Shown: piece after piece, positions 1 through 5,057 of the stretch | Position numbering within the stretch: position 1 is the stretch's first letter | Layout of the letters: each line of letters opens with the position of its first letter | Position numbers and translations under genes: made by a program | Source: Pseudomonadota bacterium | Lineage (GTDB): Bacteria > Pseudomonadota > Alphaproteobacteria > Rhizobiales > Rhizobiaceae | Assembly (NCBI GenBank): GCA_023433855.1 | Contig: JAEYTV010000086.1 | Location: forward strand, 1-8,214 | DNA: 8,214 bases | Reading direction: 5' to 3' | Notes under the pieces: generated by a model | Seen by the model: the letters and a program-made list of their open reading frames with translations, nothing else | What the model was told of the DNA's origin: nothing | Database searches by the model: none

Positions 1-1
1 G

Positions 2-436
2 CTTACGGTAATGGGTATCGGCAACATGGCCTTCCAGATTCCGCTGGGCATGATTTCCGACAAGCTCAAGGACCGACGGCCGCTTTTGACAGCGATGGCA
101 GCTCTGGGGCTAGCCGGTTCGCTGGCCCTGCCGCTTCTGATCCAGAACTGGGTCTTCATGGCAGTCATCCTGTTTTTCTGGGGTGGTTGCGTGTCAGGCC
201 TATATACGGTGGGCCTCGCCCACCTTGGCGCGCGCCTCAGCGGACCGGATCTCGCGGCCGCCAATGCTGCCTTTATCTTCTGTTATGCCGTCGGAACGGT
301 TGCCGGTCCGCAGGCCATAGGCGGGGCACTGGACGTGGTCGGCAATGACGGCTTTGCATGGGCCCTTGCAGCCTTCTTCGGCTTCTACGTGGCGATTTCG
401 GGCGCAAGACTGCTTTTCCGCTCAAAACGGAGTTGA
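2..436 (+). CDS. MFS transporter, C-terminal part (5' end outside window)
   Basis: This is the last third of a major facilitator superfamily transporter, an inner-membrane secondary carrier. The reading frame is open from the left edge, so the Met at 11 is internal and the true start lies outside. About five hydrophobic segments are visible, fitting TM8 to TM12: one ending in PLGMISD, then one starting after DRRPLL, then around [25 protein letters not shown] and [17 protein letters not shown]. The loop [10 protein letters not shown] between the first two resembles the MFS motif A repeat (GxxxDRxGRR type) of the second half of the protein. The C-terminus is short and basic (LLFRSKRS). It looks closest to YcaD-like or generic sugar/drug MFS proteins, but no substrate can be inferred from this fragment. 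A hairpin with a T-rich tract follows the stop codon at 434-436. Confidence 0.85.
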   Translation, partial: LTVMGIGNMAFQIPLGMISDKLKDRRPLLTAMAALGLAGSLALPLLIQNWVFMAVILFFWGGCVSGLYTVGLAHLGARLSGPDLAAANAAFIFCYAVGTVAGPQAIGGALDVVGNDGFAWALAAFFGFYVAISGARLLFRSKRS

Positions 437-460
437 CTTTTGGGTCTCGATTTGTAAGTT
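433..460 (+). promoter_or_regulatory. Candidate rpmG promoter (-35 TTGACT, -10 TAAGTT)
   Basis: TTGACT (433-438) overlaps the stop codon of the MFS gene, and TAAGTT (455-460) follows after a 16-base spacer. The -35 matches the rhizobial/sigma-70 consensus well; the -10 is poor. If real, transcription would start near 467 and the rpmG leader would contain the hairpin at 474-500. This is inferred from sequence match only. Confidence 0.35.
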
Positions 461-473
461 CGCGCCAGAATTC

Positions 474-512
474 GCCGTGGGGCTGAACCGCGCCCACGGC
501 TTCATTTTTCTT
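474..512 (+). terminator. Rho-independent terminator-like hairpin between MFS gene and rpmG
   Basis: GCCGTGGG (474-481) pairs perfectly with CCCACGGC (493-500) across an 11-base loop and is followed by TTCATTTTTCTT (501-512). This has the form of an intrinsic terminator and would end the MFS transcript. It finishes only 6 bases before the AGGA ribosome-binding site of rpmG (519-522). It must therefore be either a terminator sitting inside the rpmG leader or one overlapping the rpmG transcription start. Confidence 0.7.
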
Positions 513-527
513 ACAGGCAGGACCATC

Positions 528-695
528 ATGGCGAAAGCTACGACTATCAAGATCAAGCTGCTGTCGACGGCTGACACCGGTTTCTTCTACGTCACGACGA
601 AGAACAGCCGCACGATGACCGACAAGATGACGAAGACCAAGTACGATCCGGTCGCCCGCAAGCACGTCGAATTCAAGGAAACCAAGATCAAGTAA
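528..695 (+). CDS. rpmG: 50S ribosomal protein L33
   Basis: The 55-residue product begins [20 protein letters not shown] and ends FKETKIK. Length and sequence are typical of bacterial L33, a small protein of the large ribosomal subunit near the E site. The central [11 protein letters not shown] and the [11 protein letters not shown] stretch are family hallmarks. It has no cysteines, so it is the C-minus (zinc-independent) form common in Proteobacteria. The ATG at 528 is chosen because it gives the canonical N-terminus and has AGGA at 519-522, five bases upstream. The frame is open further upstream, to an ATG at 345, but that extension would overlap the MFS gene and does not look like L33. The gene is monocistronic here: a terminator-like hairpin precedes it and a clear terminator follows it. 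Confidence 0.97.
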   Translation: MAKATTIKIKLLSTADTGFFYVTTKNSRTMTDKMTKTKYDPVARKHVEFKETKIK

Positions 696-717
696 ACCTT
701 GATCACAGCAGATTCCG

Positions 718-750
718 AAGGCGCCGACTGAGAGGTCCTGGCGCCTTTTC
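718..750 (+). terminator. Rho-independent terminator of rpmG
   Basis: AAGGCGCC (718-725) pairs with GGCGCCTT (740-747). The stem can be extended inward by GAC/GTC (726-728 with 735-737). It is followed by TTTTCGTTT. It lies 23 bases after the rpmG stop codon. Confidence 0.85.
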
Positions 751-789
751 GTTTGCCTGTGACGCTCTGCTTTCCAGCCCGTCGTGCCC

Positions 790-829
790 AAAACAAAAGC
801 GCCGCGTTCCAGAAGGAACACGGCGCTTT
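790..829 (-). terminator. Strong hairpin with minus-strand T-tract; probable terminator of minus-strand transcription
   Basis: Positions 796-810 pair with 815-829: 15 base pairs with a single mismatch (805/820) around an AGAA tetraloop (811-814). Read on the minus strand, the stem is followed by TTTTGTTTT, a good terminator tail. On the plus strand the tail is only TTTCGATT. It is best read as the end of minus-strand transcription coming from pleD or from an unannotated transcript in 830-1253, and it may also back up the rpmG terminator. Confidence 0.72.
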
Positions 830-1253
830 CGATTGGGGGTCGACCAGCTCGCAATCACGGCACGAGGAACCGCTTTGGTATGCTTGCCGGCCGACCGACC
901 CCACGACCCAGGAGATGCGGCGGACCTGAGCATCATGGGGTATTTCGGCCCTCTTTTGAGAGCGCCTGTCCTGTCGCGGTCAAAATTGCGCAAACAGGCA
1001 AGAAAATCAACATAATCTTAACTGAAGTCCCAAGGTGTTCGGGCTCTTGGTTAAAATTGGTACGTGAGGAATAGCTTTTCAAGAAGCTTGCGTTGCGATC
1101 GTTTAAGGCGCCCGGCACCCAATACTACCGCTTCGTGCTTTCTTCCAAGAAGTTCAGGCGCGTACGCGCATCCTGACACAGTATCAAACAGTCGTGAACT
1201 GCACCAATGCGGTAGCCGGCCCCGCGAATTTGCTATGCTGCCCGCCCCCGAAC
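830..1253. other. Intergenic region without a recognisable gene
   Basis: These 424 bases lie between the hairpin at 796-829 and the pleD stop codon. Open frames here are short, overlap one another, and have no convincing start or family resemblance. Locally AT-rich stretches (981-1020 and 1051-1080) stand out from the GC-rich surroundings. A weak inverted repeat joins TTAAC plus CCAAG (1018-1034) with CTTGG plus GTTAA (1046-1054). No tRNA-like cloverleaf was found. It may be a long 3' untranslated region of pleD, or hold a small RNA ended by the hairpin at 796-829; the sequence alone does not decide. Confidence 0.4.
1154..1176. repeat. Inverted repeat with a perfect 12-bp GC-rich palindrome
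   Basis: GCGCGTACGCGC at 1158-1169 is a perfect palindrome. It is flanked by TCAGG (1154-1158) and CCTGA (1172-1176), which also pair. No T-tract follows on either strand, so it is not a standard intrinsic terminator. It lies about 80 bases beyond the pleD stop codon and could be a 3' untranslated hairpin or a protein-binding site. Confidence 0.4.
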
Positions 1254-2624
1254 TCACGCGGCGGCTGCCACCACCCTGTTGCGACCGGCATTCTTTGCCT
1301 CGTAGAGAGCGAGATCTGCCTGTTTCAAAAGCTGTTCAGGCGTCTGTGCGCCAGAGCTATTGCAAGCGATACCGAGCGACGCGGTAATGTTCAGCGGAAT
1401 ACCTGCACCCTTGAGTGAAAAAGGCTTGCTCTCGACGATACCTCGCAGACGTTCGGCAATAGCTGCGGCTGCGGCCGCCTCGGTGTCAGGCATCACGACG
1501 ACGAACTCCTCACCTCCGTATCGGCATGCAAGATCAGCTCCCCTGACGGTCGCCCGGATACGCGCTGCAAATTCCCTCAGGACCTCGTCACCGGCGTCAT
1601 GTCCATAGGTGTCGTTGACCGACTTGAACCGATCGATATCGGTGATGCAGACTGACAGCGGGCGAAAACGAGCGGCAGCGCGATTGAAAAGCACCTTCAG
1701 GTGATTTTCAAGATAACGGCGGTTGTTCAGTCCGGTGAGTGCGTCCGTCACAGCAAGCTCTATCGTCTGCCGGACGTTGTTGCGCAGACGGTCGTTGTAG
1801 CGCTTGCGTTTGATCTGGGTGAGAACCCGCGCGAGGAGTTCATTCGTGTCGATCGGCCGAATGAGGTAGTCGTTCACGCCAAGGTCAAGGGCCCTGACGA
1901 TCATATCATCTGCACCAACGTCGGTTACCAGCAGCAGGGGAAGAAACCGCGTGCGCTCCAGAGATCGCAGTTGCGAACACAGACGAAGCGGATCGTAGTC
2001 CTCGAAGTTCGCATTGACGATGACGAGATCGAGCGGGTTCTCGGCCGCTTCGAAGAGCGCCGCCTGAGGGTCCGACATGGCAATCACTTCAGCAACCGGC
2101 TTCAGTGCCTTGATGATACGTTCCTGCGAGCTCGCGCGGCCGTCCACCAGCAGTACATGCGCCGGCTCATCACGACCGTCCGGACCTTTCAGCAGGTCCT
2201 CAAGCGTGATGCTGTTGGCAGTCTCGGCGCGAATACGCAGCTCATCGCTCAAGGTTTTCAGCCGCACCAGGCTCCTCACCCGCGAGATCAGCTGGAGATC
2301 GTTGACCGGCTTCGTCAGGAAATCGTCCGCGCCAGCCTTGAGCCCCCGCACCCGGTCAGAGGGCTGATCGAGTGCGGTCACGATGACGACCGGGATGTGA
2401 TGAGTACGCGGATTGGCCTTCAACCGCTCGCAGACCTCGAAGCCATCTATCCCCGGCATCATGATGTCGAGGAGGACAAGATCCACATGTGTGCTGCCGC
2501 AGATTGCAAGTGCCTTATGGCCATCGTCCGCAGTCAGAACATCGAAATACTCGGCAAGCAGCCGAGCCTCGAGCAGCTTTACGTTTGCGGGGACATCGTC
2601 GACAACCAGGATGCGTGCGGTCAT
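1254..2624 (-). CDS. pleD: PleD, response regulator diguanylate cyclase (REC-REC-GGDEF)
   Basis: This 456-residue protein makes cyclic di-GMP from two GTP and links the cell-cycle phosphorelay to polarity and motility; Caulobacter PleD is of nearly equal length. The first receiver (about 1-120) has the acidic pocket D9/D10, phosphoacceptor D53 in LVLLDIMMPG, T83 and K105. The second receiver (about 155-270) has N204 where the aspartate should be, so it is a non-phosphorylated adaptor for dimerisation, as in Caulobacter. The GGDEF domain (about 290-450) has GGEEF at 370-374, and RGAD at 361-364 forms the RxxD inhibitory site, so product inhibition is expected. The Met at 2624 begins MTARILVVDD directly at the first receiver strand and has GGA-rich sequence just upstream; the longer open frame to 2744 would run into divK. 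It starts 16 bases after divK and is presumably co-transcribed with it. Confidence 0.96.
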   Translation of the reverse strand: MTARILVVDDVPANVKLLEARLLAEYFDVLTADDGHKALAICGSTHVDLVLLDIMMPGIDGFEVCERLKANPRTHHIPVVIVTALDQPSDRVRGLKAGADDFLTKPVNDLQLISRVRSLVRLKTLSDELRIRAETANSITLEDLLKGPDGRDEPAHVLLVDGRASSQERIIKALKPVAEVIAMSDPQAALFEAAENPLDLVIVNANFEDYDPLRLCSQLRSLERTRFLPLLLVTDVGADDMIVRALDLGVNDYLIRPIDTNELLARVLTQIKRKRYNDRLRNNVRQTIELAVTDALTGLNNRRYLENHLKVLFNRAAARFRPLSVCITDIDRFKSVNDTYGHDAGDEVLREFAARIRATVRGADLACRYGGEEFVVVMPDTEAAAAAAIAERLRGIVESKPFSLKGAGIPLNITASLGIACNSSGAQTPEQLLKQADLALYEAKNAGRNRVVAAAA

Positions 2625-2640
2625 GACTTCCGTCCCGGTC

Positions 2641-3012
2641 TCATGCGTCGCCCAGATAGGTCTTGATGGTCTCGATGAATTTCGGCACCGAGATCGGCTT
2701 GGAGACGTAGGCTTCACAACCGCCCTGGCGGATGCGTTCCTCATCGCCTTTCATGGCGAAAGCTGTGACAGCAATGACCGGGATCACGTGCAGTTCGTCG
2801 TCATCCTTGAGCCACTTCGTGACCTCCAGACCGGAGACCTCCGGCAACTGGATATCCATGAGAATGAGGTCTGGTCGGTACTTCCGGGCAAGGTCGAGCG
2901 CTTCCATGCCATTGCGGGTCTGGATCGTCTCGTATCCGGTAGCCTCGATCAGGTCGCGGAAGAGCTTCATGTTGAGCTCGTTGTCCTCGACGATCATCAC
3001 CCGTTTCGGCAT
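2641..3012 (-). CDS. divK: DivK, single-domain cell-cycle response regulator
   Basis: The 123-residue protein is a lone receiver domain with no output domain. It starts [20 protein letters not shown]. It has the acidic residues E9/D10, phosphoacceptor D53 in [11 protein letters not shown]83 and K105 in YVSKPIS. D90, the position of the classic Caulobacter divK allele, is conserved. In alphaproteobacteria DivK is phosphorylated and dephosphorylated by DivJ/PleC-type kinases (PdhS family in rhizobia) and acts through DivL-CckA to lower CtrA activity. The start at 3012 gives the canonical N-terminus and has AAGGA upstream; the open frame continues to 3153 but that extension shows no family features. 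It is the first gene of the divK-pleD operon and is transcribed divergently from the DUF3572 gene. Confidence 0.97.
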   Translation of the reverse strand: MPKRVMIVEDNELNMKLFRDLIEATGYETIQTRNGMEALDLARKYRPDLILMDIQLPEVSGLEVTKWLKDDDELHVIPVIAVTAFAMKGDEERIRQGGCEAYVSKPISVPKFIETIKTYLGDA

Positions 3013-3040
3013 GGCGATGCGTTCCTTCAATACCGCCTTG

Positions 3041-3084
3041 CAAGCGCTTGTTCGATATATAAGCTCCCGGAACGCCGATTCCAC
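3041..3084 (-). promoter_or_regulatory. Candidate divK promoter region with palindrome and GANTC site
   Basis: On the minus strand a TATATA box (3061-3056) is the only good -10-like element before divK. The hexamer 17 bases upstream (GTGGAA, 3084-3079) is a poor -35. A perfect palindrome CAAGCGCTTG (3041-3050) would sit at about the transcription start. GATTC (3077-3081) is a GANTC site, the target of the cell-cycle methyltransferase CcrM. No full CtrA box (TTAA-N7-TTAA) was found. The promoter assignment is tentative. Confidence 0.3.
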
Positions 3085-3141
3085 AGAGCCTGCTGAACGT
3101 AGGATAGAAGCATTTGGTTGAGAAAAAGGTAACTCGGAACA

Positions 3142-3450
3142 ATGCAGCGCCAAGCCGTTAACCAGAAGAGCAGTTCCGCCATCGCAGAAGAAACCGCCGC
3201 CGCCGTTCTGAGTTGGCTGGCGAACGAGCCGGAGATGCTTGGGCGTTTCTTGGCGCTGTCAGGCCTGCAGGCCAGCCAACTGCGCTCCTCGGTCGGGGAT
3301 CCAGGATTTCTGGCCGGCATGATCGACTTCCTCATGAGCCACGAACCGACGCTCATGGACTTTTGCGAGAAGAGCAAGATCAGACCCGAGACGGTTGCGG
3401 CCGCCTCGCGGTTCTACTCCGGCCCAGGCGTCGGCCCGGATGGCTATTGA
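3142..3450 (+). CDS. DUF3572 family protein (function unknown)
   Basis: The 102-residue product resembles the DUF3572 family of small alphaproteobacterial proteins; this is recalled from its sequence character and its place next to divK. It appears all-helical and soluble: helices at about 14-28 ([15 protein letters not shown]), 31-42 ([12 protein letters not shown]), 55-66 ([12 protein letters not shown]) and 70-91, with a Gly/Pro-rich tail. The conserved-looking pieces are FLALSGL, HEP at 67-69, FC at 74-75 and RPE at 81-83. There is no signal peptide, membrane segment or known catalytic motif. The ATG at 3142 has CGGAA (3135-3139) and AAGG (3126-3129) upstream. It is divergent from divK across 129 bases, so the two may share a regulatory region, but no function is established. 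Confidence 0.8.
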   Translation: MQRQAVNQKSSSAIAEETAAAVLSWLANEPEMLGRFLALSGLQASQLRSSVGDPGFLAGMIDFLMSHEPTLMDFCEKSKIRPETVAAASRFYSGPGVGPDGY

Positions 3451-3600
3451 CCGGCGACGCCGCTCGCCTGAACACCCGCCGGGGGAAACAGGCCGAAGGC
3501 GTTCACGGGAGACCGCCGGCCACGGCAGGATAACCCGGCCCGGCCCCTCGAGAGGGACGATAGGCGATCTCCGATAGCGCGGCTCAGCAGTCCTTCTGCA

Positions 3601-3617
3601 TCTTGAGTGACTCAAGA
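3601..3617. promoter_or_regulatory. Perfect 17-bp palindrome upstream of dinB (possible operator)
   Basis: TCTTGAGTGACTCAAGA is an 8-base perfect inverted repeat around one central base. TTGAGT (3603-3608) inside it could act as the dinB -35, with TAAGGT (3626-3631) as the -10 after 17 bases. GACTC at 3609-3613 is a GANTC methylation site in the middle. The size and symmetry suit a dimeric repressor, but no regulator is identified. Confidence 0.45.
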
Positions 3618-3637
3618 GTAGCGCCTAAGGTGGCAAT

Positions 3638-3652
3638 GTTCAACCTTTGTTC
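3638..3652 (+). promoter_or_regulatory. LexA (SOS) box of dinB
   Basis: GTTCAACCTTTGTTC matches exactly the GTTC-N7-GTTC direct repeat known as the LexA-binding site of alphaproteobacteria. It ends 5 bases before the dinB ATG and overlaps the expected transcription start. LexA bound here would block initiation until DNA damage triggers its cleavage. Confidence 0.85.
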
Positions 3653-3657
3653 TTCAG

Positions 3658-4950
3658 ATGACCTCTGCAACCGACAAGACACCTGGCTTCTGTCGCGACT
3701 GCCTTGCGGAGCAGAAGGATCACGTGCGTCGGTGCCGGGGTTGCGGCAGCCCTCGCCTCGTCTACCATCGTGAACTTCATGGACTGACGCTTGCCCATAT
3801 CGATTGCGACGCGTTTTACGCGACGGTCGAAAAAAGGGACCGGCCGGAACTGGCCGATCGCCCGGTGATCATCGGCGGGGGCAAGCGCGGGGTGGTTTCG
3901 ACCGCGTGCTACATCGCGCGTATCAACGGGGTCCGCTCGGCGATGCCGATGTTCAAGGCACTGGAGCTGTGCCCGGAGGCAGTGGTGATCCCGCCAAACA
4001 TGGAGAAATATGTACAGGTCGGCCGCGCGGTCCGGCAGATGATGATCGACCTTACACCGCTGGTGCAGCCGCTTTCCATCGACGAGGCCTTTCTTGAACT
4101 CGCCGGGACCGAGCGCCTCCACCACGAGCCGCCGGCCCACACCCTGGCAAGGCTGGCAAAACGCGTCCAGGACGAGCTCGGCATCACGATCTCGGTCGGG
4201 CTCTCCTACTGCAAGTTCCTGGCCAAAGTTGCCTCGGATCTACAGAAACCGCGCGGCTTTTCCGTCATCGGGCGCCACGAGGCCATGGCGTTTCTGGCTC
4301 CGCGACCCGTCACAACGATATGGGGTGTCGGCAAGGCCTTCAACGCCACGCTCGAAGCAGACGGCATCCATACCATCAGCCAGTTGCAGTCCATGGAGGA
4401 AGGCGACCTCATGCGTCGATACGGCAGCATGGGGCAGCGGCTCTATCGCCTGGCGCGTGGCATAGACGACCGGGCGGTGCATCCCAACGATCCCGCCAAG
4501 AGCGTCTCGGCGGAAACGACGTTTTTTGATGATATTTCCCGACGCGACGACTTGGTGCCCATCCTGCGCAGGCTGTCTGAAAAGGTCTCCAGCCGGTTGA
4601 AGAAGCACGCCATTGCCGGTCAGACGGTCGTGCTCAAGATGAAAACGTCCGACTTCAGGAACCGCACCCGCAACAAACGGCTGGAAAGCCCGACACAGCT
4701 TGCGGACCGCATCTTTCGCACCGGCCTCTCTCTCATGGAGCGCGAAACTGACGGCACCCGGTTCCGGCTGATTGGCATCGGCGTGACAGATCTGACCGAT
4801 CCTGCACAGGCCGATCCGCCCGACCTCGTGGACGAGCAGGCGACCCGGCGCGCGGCCGCGGAAGCGGCCATGGACAAGTTGCGGGCCAAATTCGGGAATG
4901 GTGCGGTGGAGACGGGCTACACGTTCGGAAACCGGCGCGGTGATCAATGA
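3658..4950 (+). CDS. dinB: DNA polymerase IV (Y-family translesion polymerase) with N-terminal cysteine motif
   Basis: The 430-residue protein is an error-prone Y-family polymerase that extends or bypasses damaged template. Catalytic residues are D49 in HIDCDAFYA, and D142/E143 in [12 protein letters not shown]54 occupies the steric-gate position. [13 protein letters not shown] and RSAMPMFKA are the expected finger/palm motifs. WGVGK near 222 marks the thumb helix-hairpin-helix, and the little finger follows at about 275-380. An extra 40-residue N-terminus carries C12-x2-C15 and C26-x2-C29, a likely zinc ribbon absent from E. coli DinB. The C-terminus ([11 protein letters not shown]) lacks an obvious QxxLxL-type clamp-binding motif. 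The ATG at 3658 is the only usable start: the frame is closed by TAG at 3619-3621 and there is no other start codon between. No Shine-Dalgarno precedes it. The LexA box just upstream indicates SOS control. Confidence 0.94.
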   Translation: MTSATDKTPGFCRDCLAEQKDHVRRCRGCGSPRLVYHRELHGLTLAHIDCDAFYATVEKRDRPELADRPVIIGGGKRGVVSTACYIARINGVRSAMPMFKALELCPEAVVIPPNMEKYVQVGRAVRQMMIDLTPLVQPLSIDEAFLELAGTERLHHEPPAHTLARLAKRVQDELGITISVGLSYCKFLAKVASDLQKPRGFSVIGRHEAMAFLAPRPVTTIWGVGKAFNATLEADGIHTISQLQSMEEGDLMRRYGSMGQRLYRLARGIDDRAVHPNDPAKSVSAETTFFDDISRRDDLVPILRRLSEKVSSRLKKHAIAGQTVVLKMKTSDFRNRTRNKRLESPTQLADRIFRTGLSLMERETDGTRFRLIGIGVTDLTDPAQADPPDLVDEQATRRAAAEAAMDKLRAKFGNGAVETGYTFGNRRGDQ

Positions 4951-5021
4951 AACGTGATCCATTTTCGGTCAGGTTCCTCCCCCACCCCCTTACGGGAAAA
5001 CCTTCGTTAAACCTCTTTCGC

Positions 5022-5027
5022 TAATAT
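5022..5027 (+). promoter_or_regulatory. Candidate -10 element for the L,D-transpeptidase gene
   Basis: TAATAT lies 30 bases before the chosen start codon in the locally AT-rich stretch 5003-5027, between dinB and the transpeptidase gene. No good -35 is visible at the right spacing (the positions near 4999-5004 read AACCTT). A separate promoter is plausible because no strong terminator or tight coupling joins this gene to dinB. Confidence 0.3.
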
Positions 5028-5057
5028 GCGGCCCTTGTATTGCGTATGGGGTCAGAC

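Noticed and set aside
345..527. N-terminal extension of rpmG
   Set aside because: The frame is open but overlaps the MFS gene and the hairpin; L33 starts at [10 protein letters not shown] with its own AGGA site.
273..854. 193-codon minus-strand open frame across the MFS end and rpmG
   Set aside because: It is antisense to rpmG and to two terminator hairpins, and its composition is not protein-like.
933..1118. Minus-strand 61-codon frame in the rpmG-pleD spacer
   Set aside because: It has no clear ribosome-binding site or family match. The hydrophobic stretch is short, so it is mentioned only as part of the spacer finding.
1701..2666. 321-codon plus-strand open frame inside pleD
   Set aside because: It lies wholly antisense to the well-supported pleD, has low-complexity, Arg/His/Gln-rich composition, and shows no domain. 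Long antisense frames are expected in GC-rich codon-biased genes.
2413..3096. 227-codon plus-strand open frame across pleD and divK
   Set aside because: It is antisense to two certain genes, has no family resemblance and no ribosome-binding site.
3150..3180. Possible CtrA site around GTTAAC
   Set aside because: Only one TTAA half is present; the TTAA-N7-TTAA spacing is not met, and it lies inside the DUF3572 coding region.
3558..3577. CGATAG direct repeat with a 14-base period upstream of dinB
   Set aside because: Two hexamers are too little to support a regulatory site in a GC-rich spacer.
4240..4962. 240-codon minus-strand open frame inside dinB
   Set aside because: It is a shadow of dinB; the plus-strand frame carries all the catalytic motifs.
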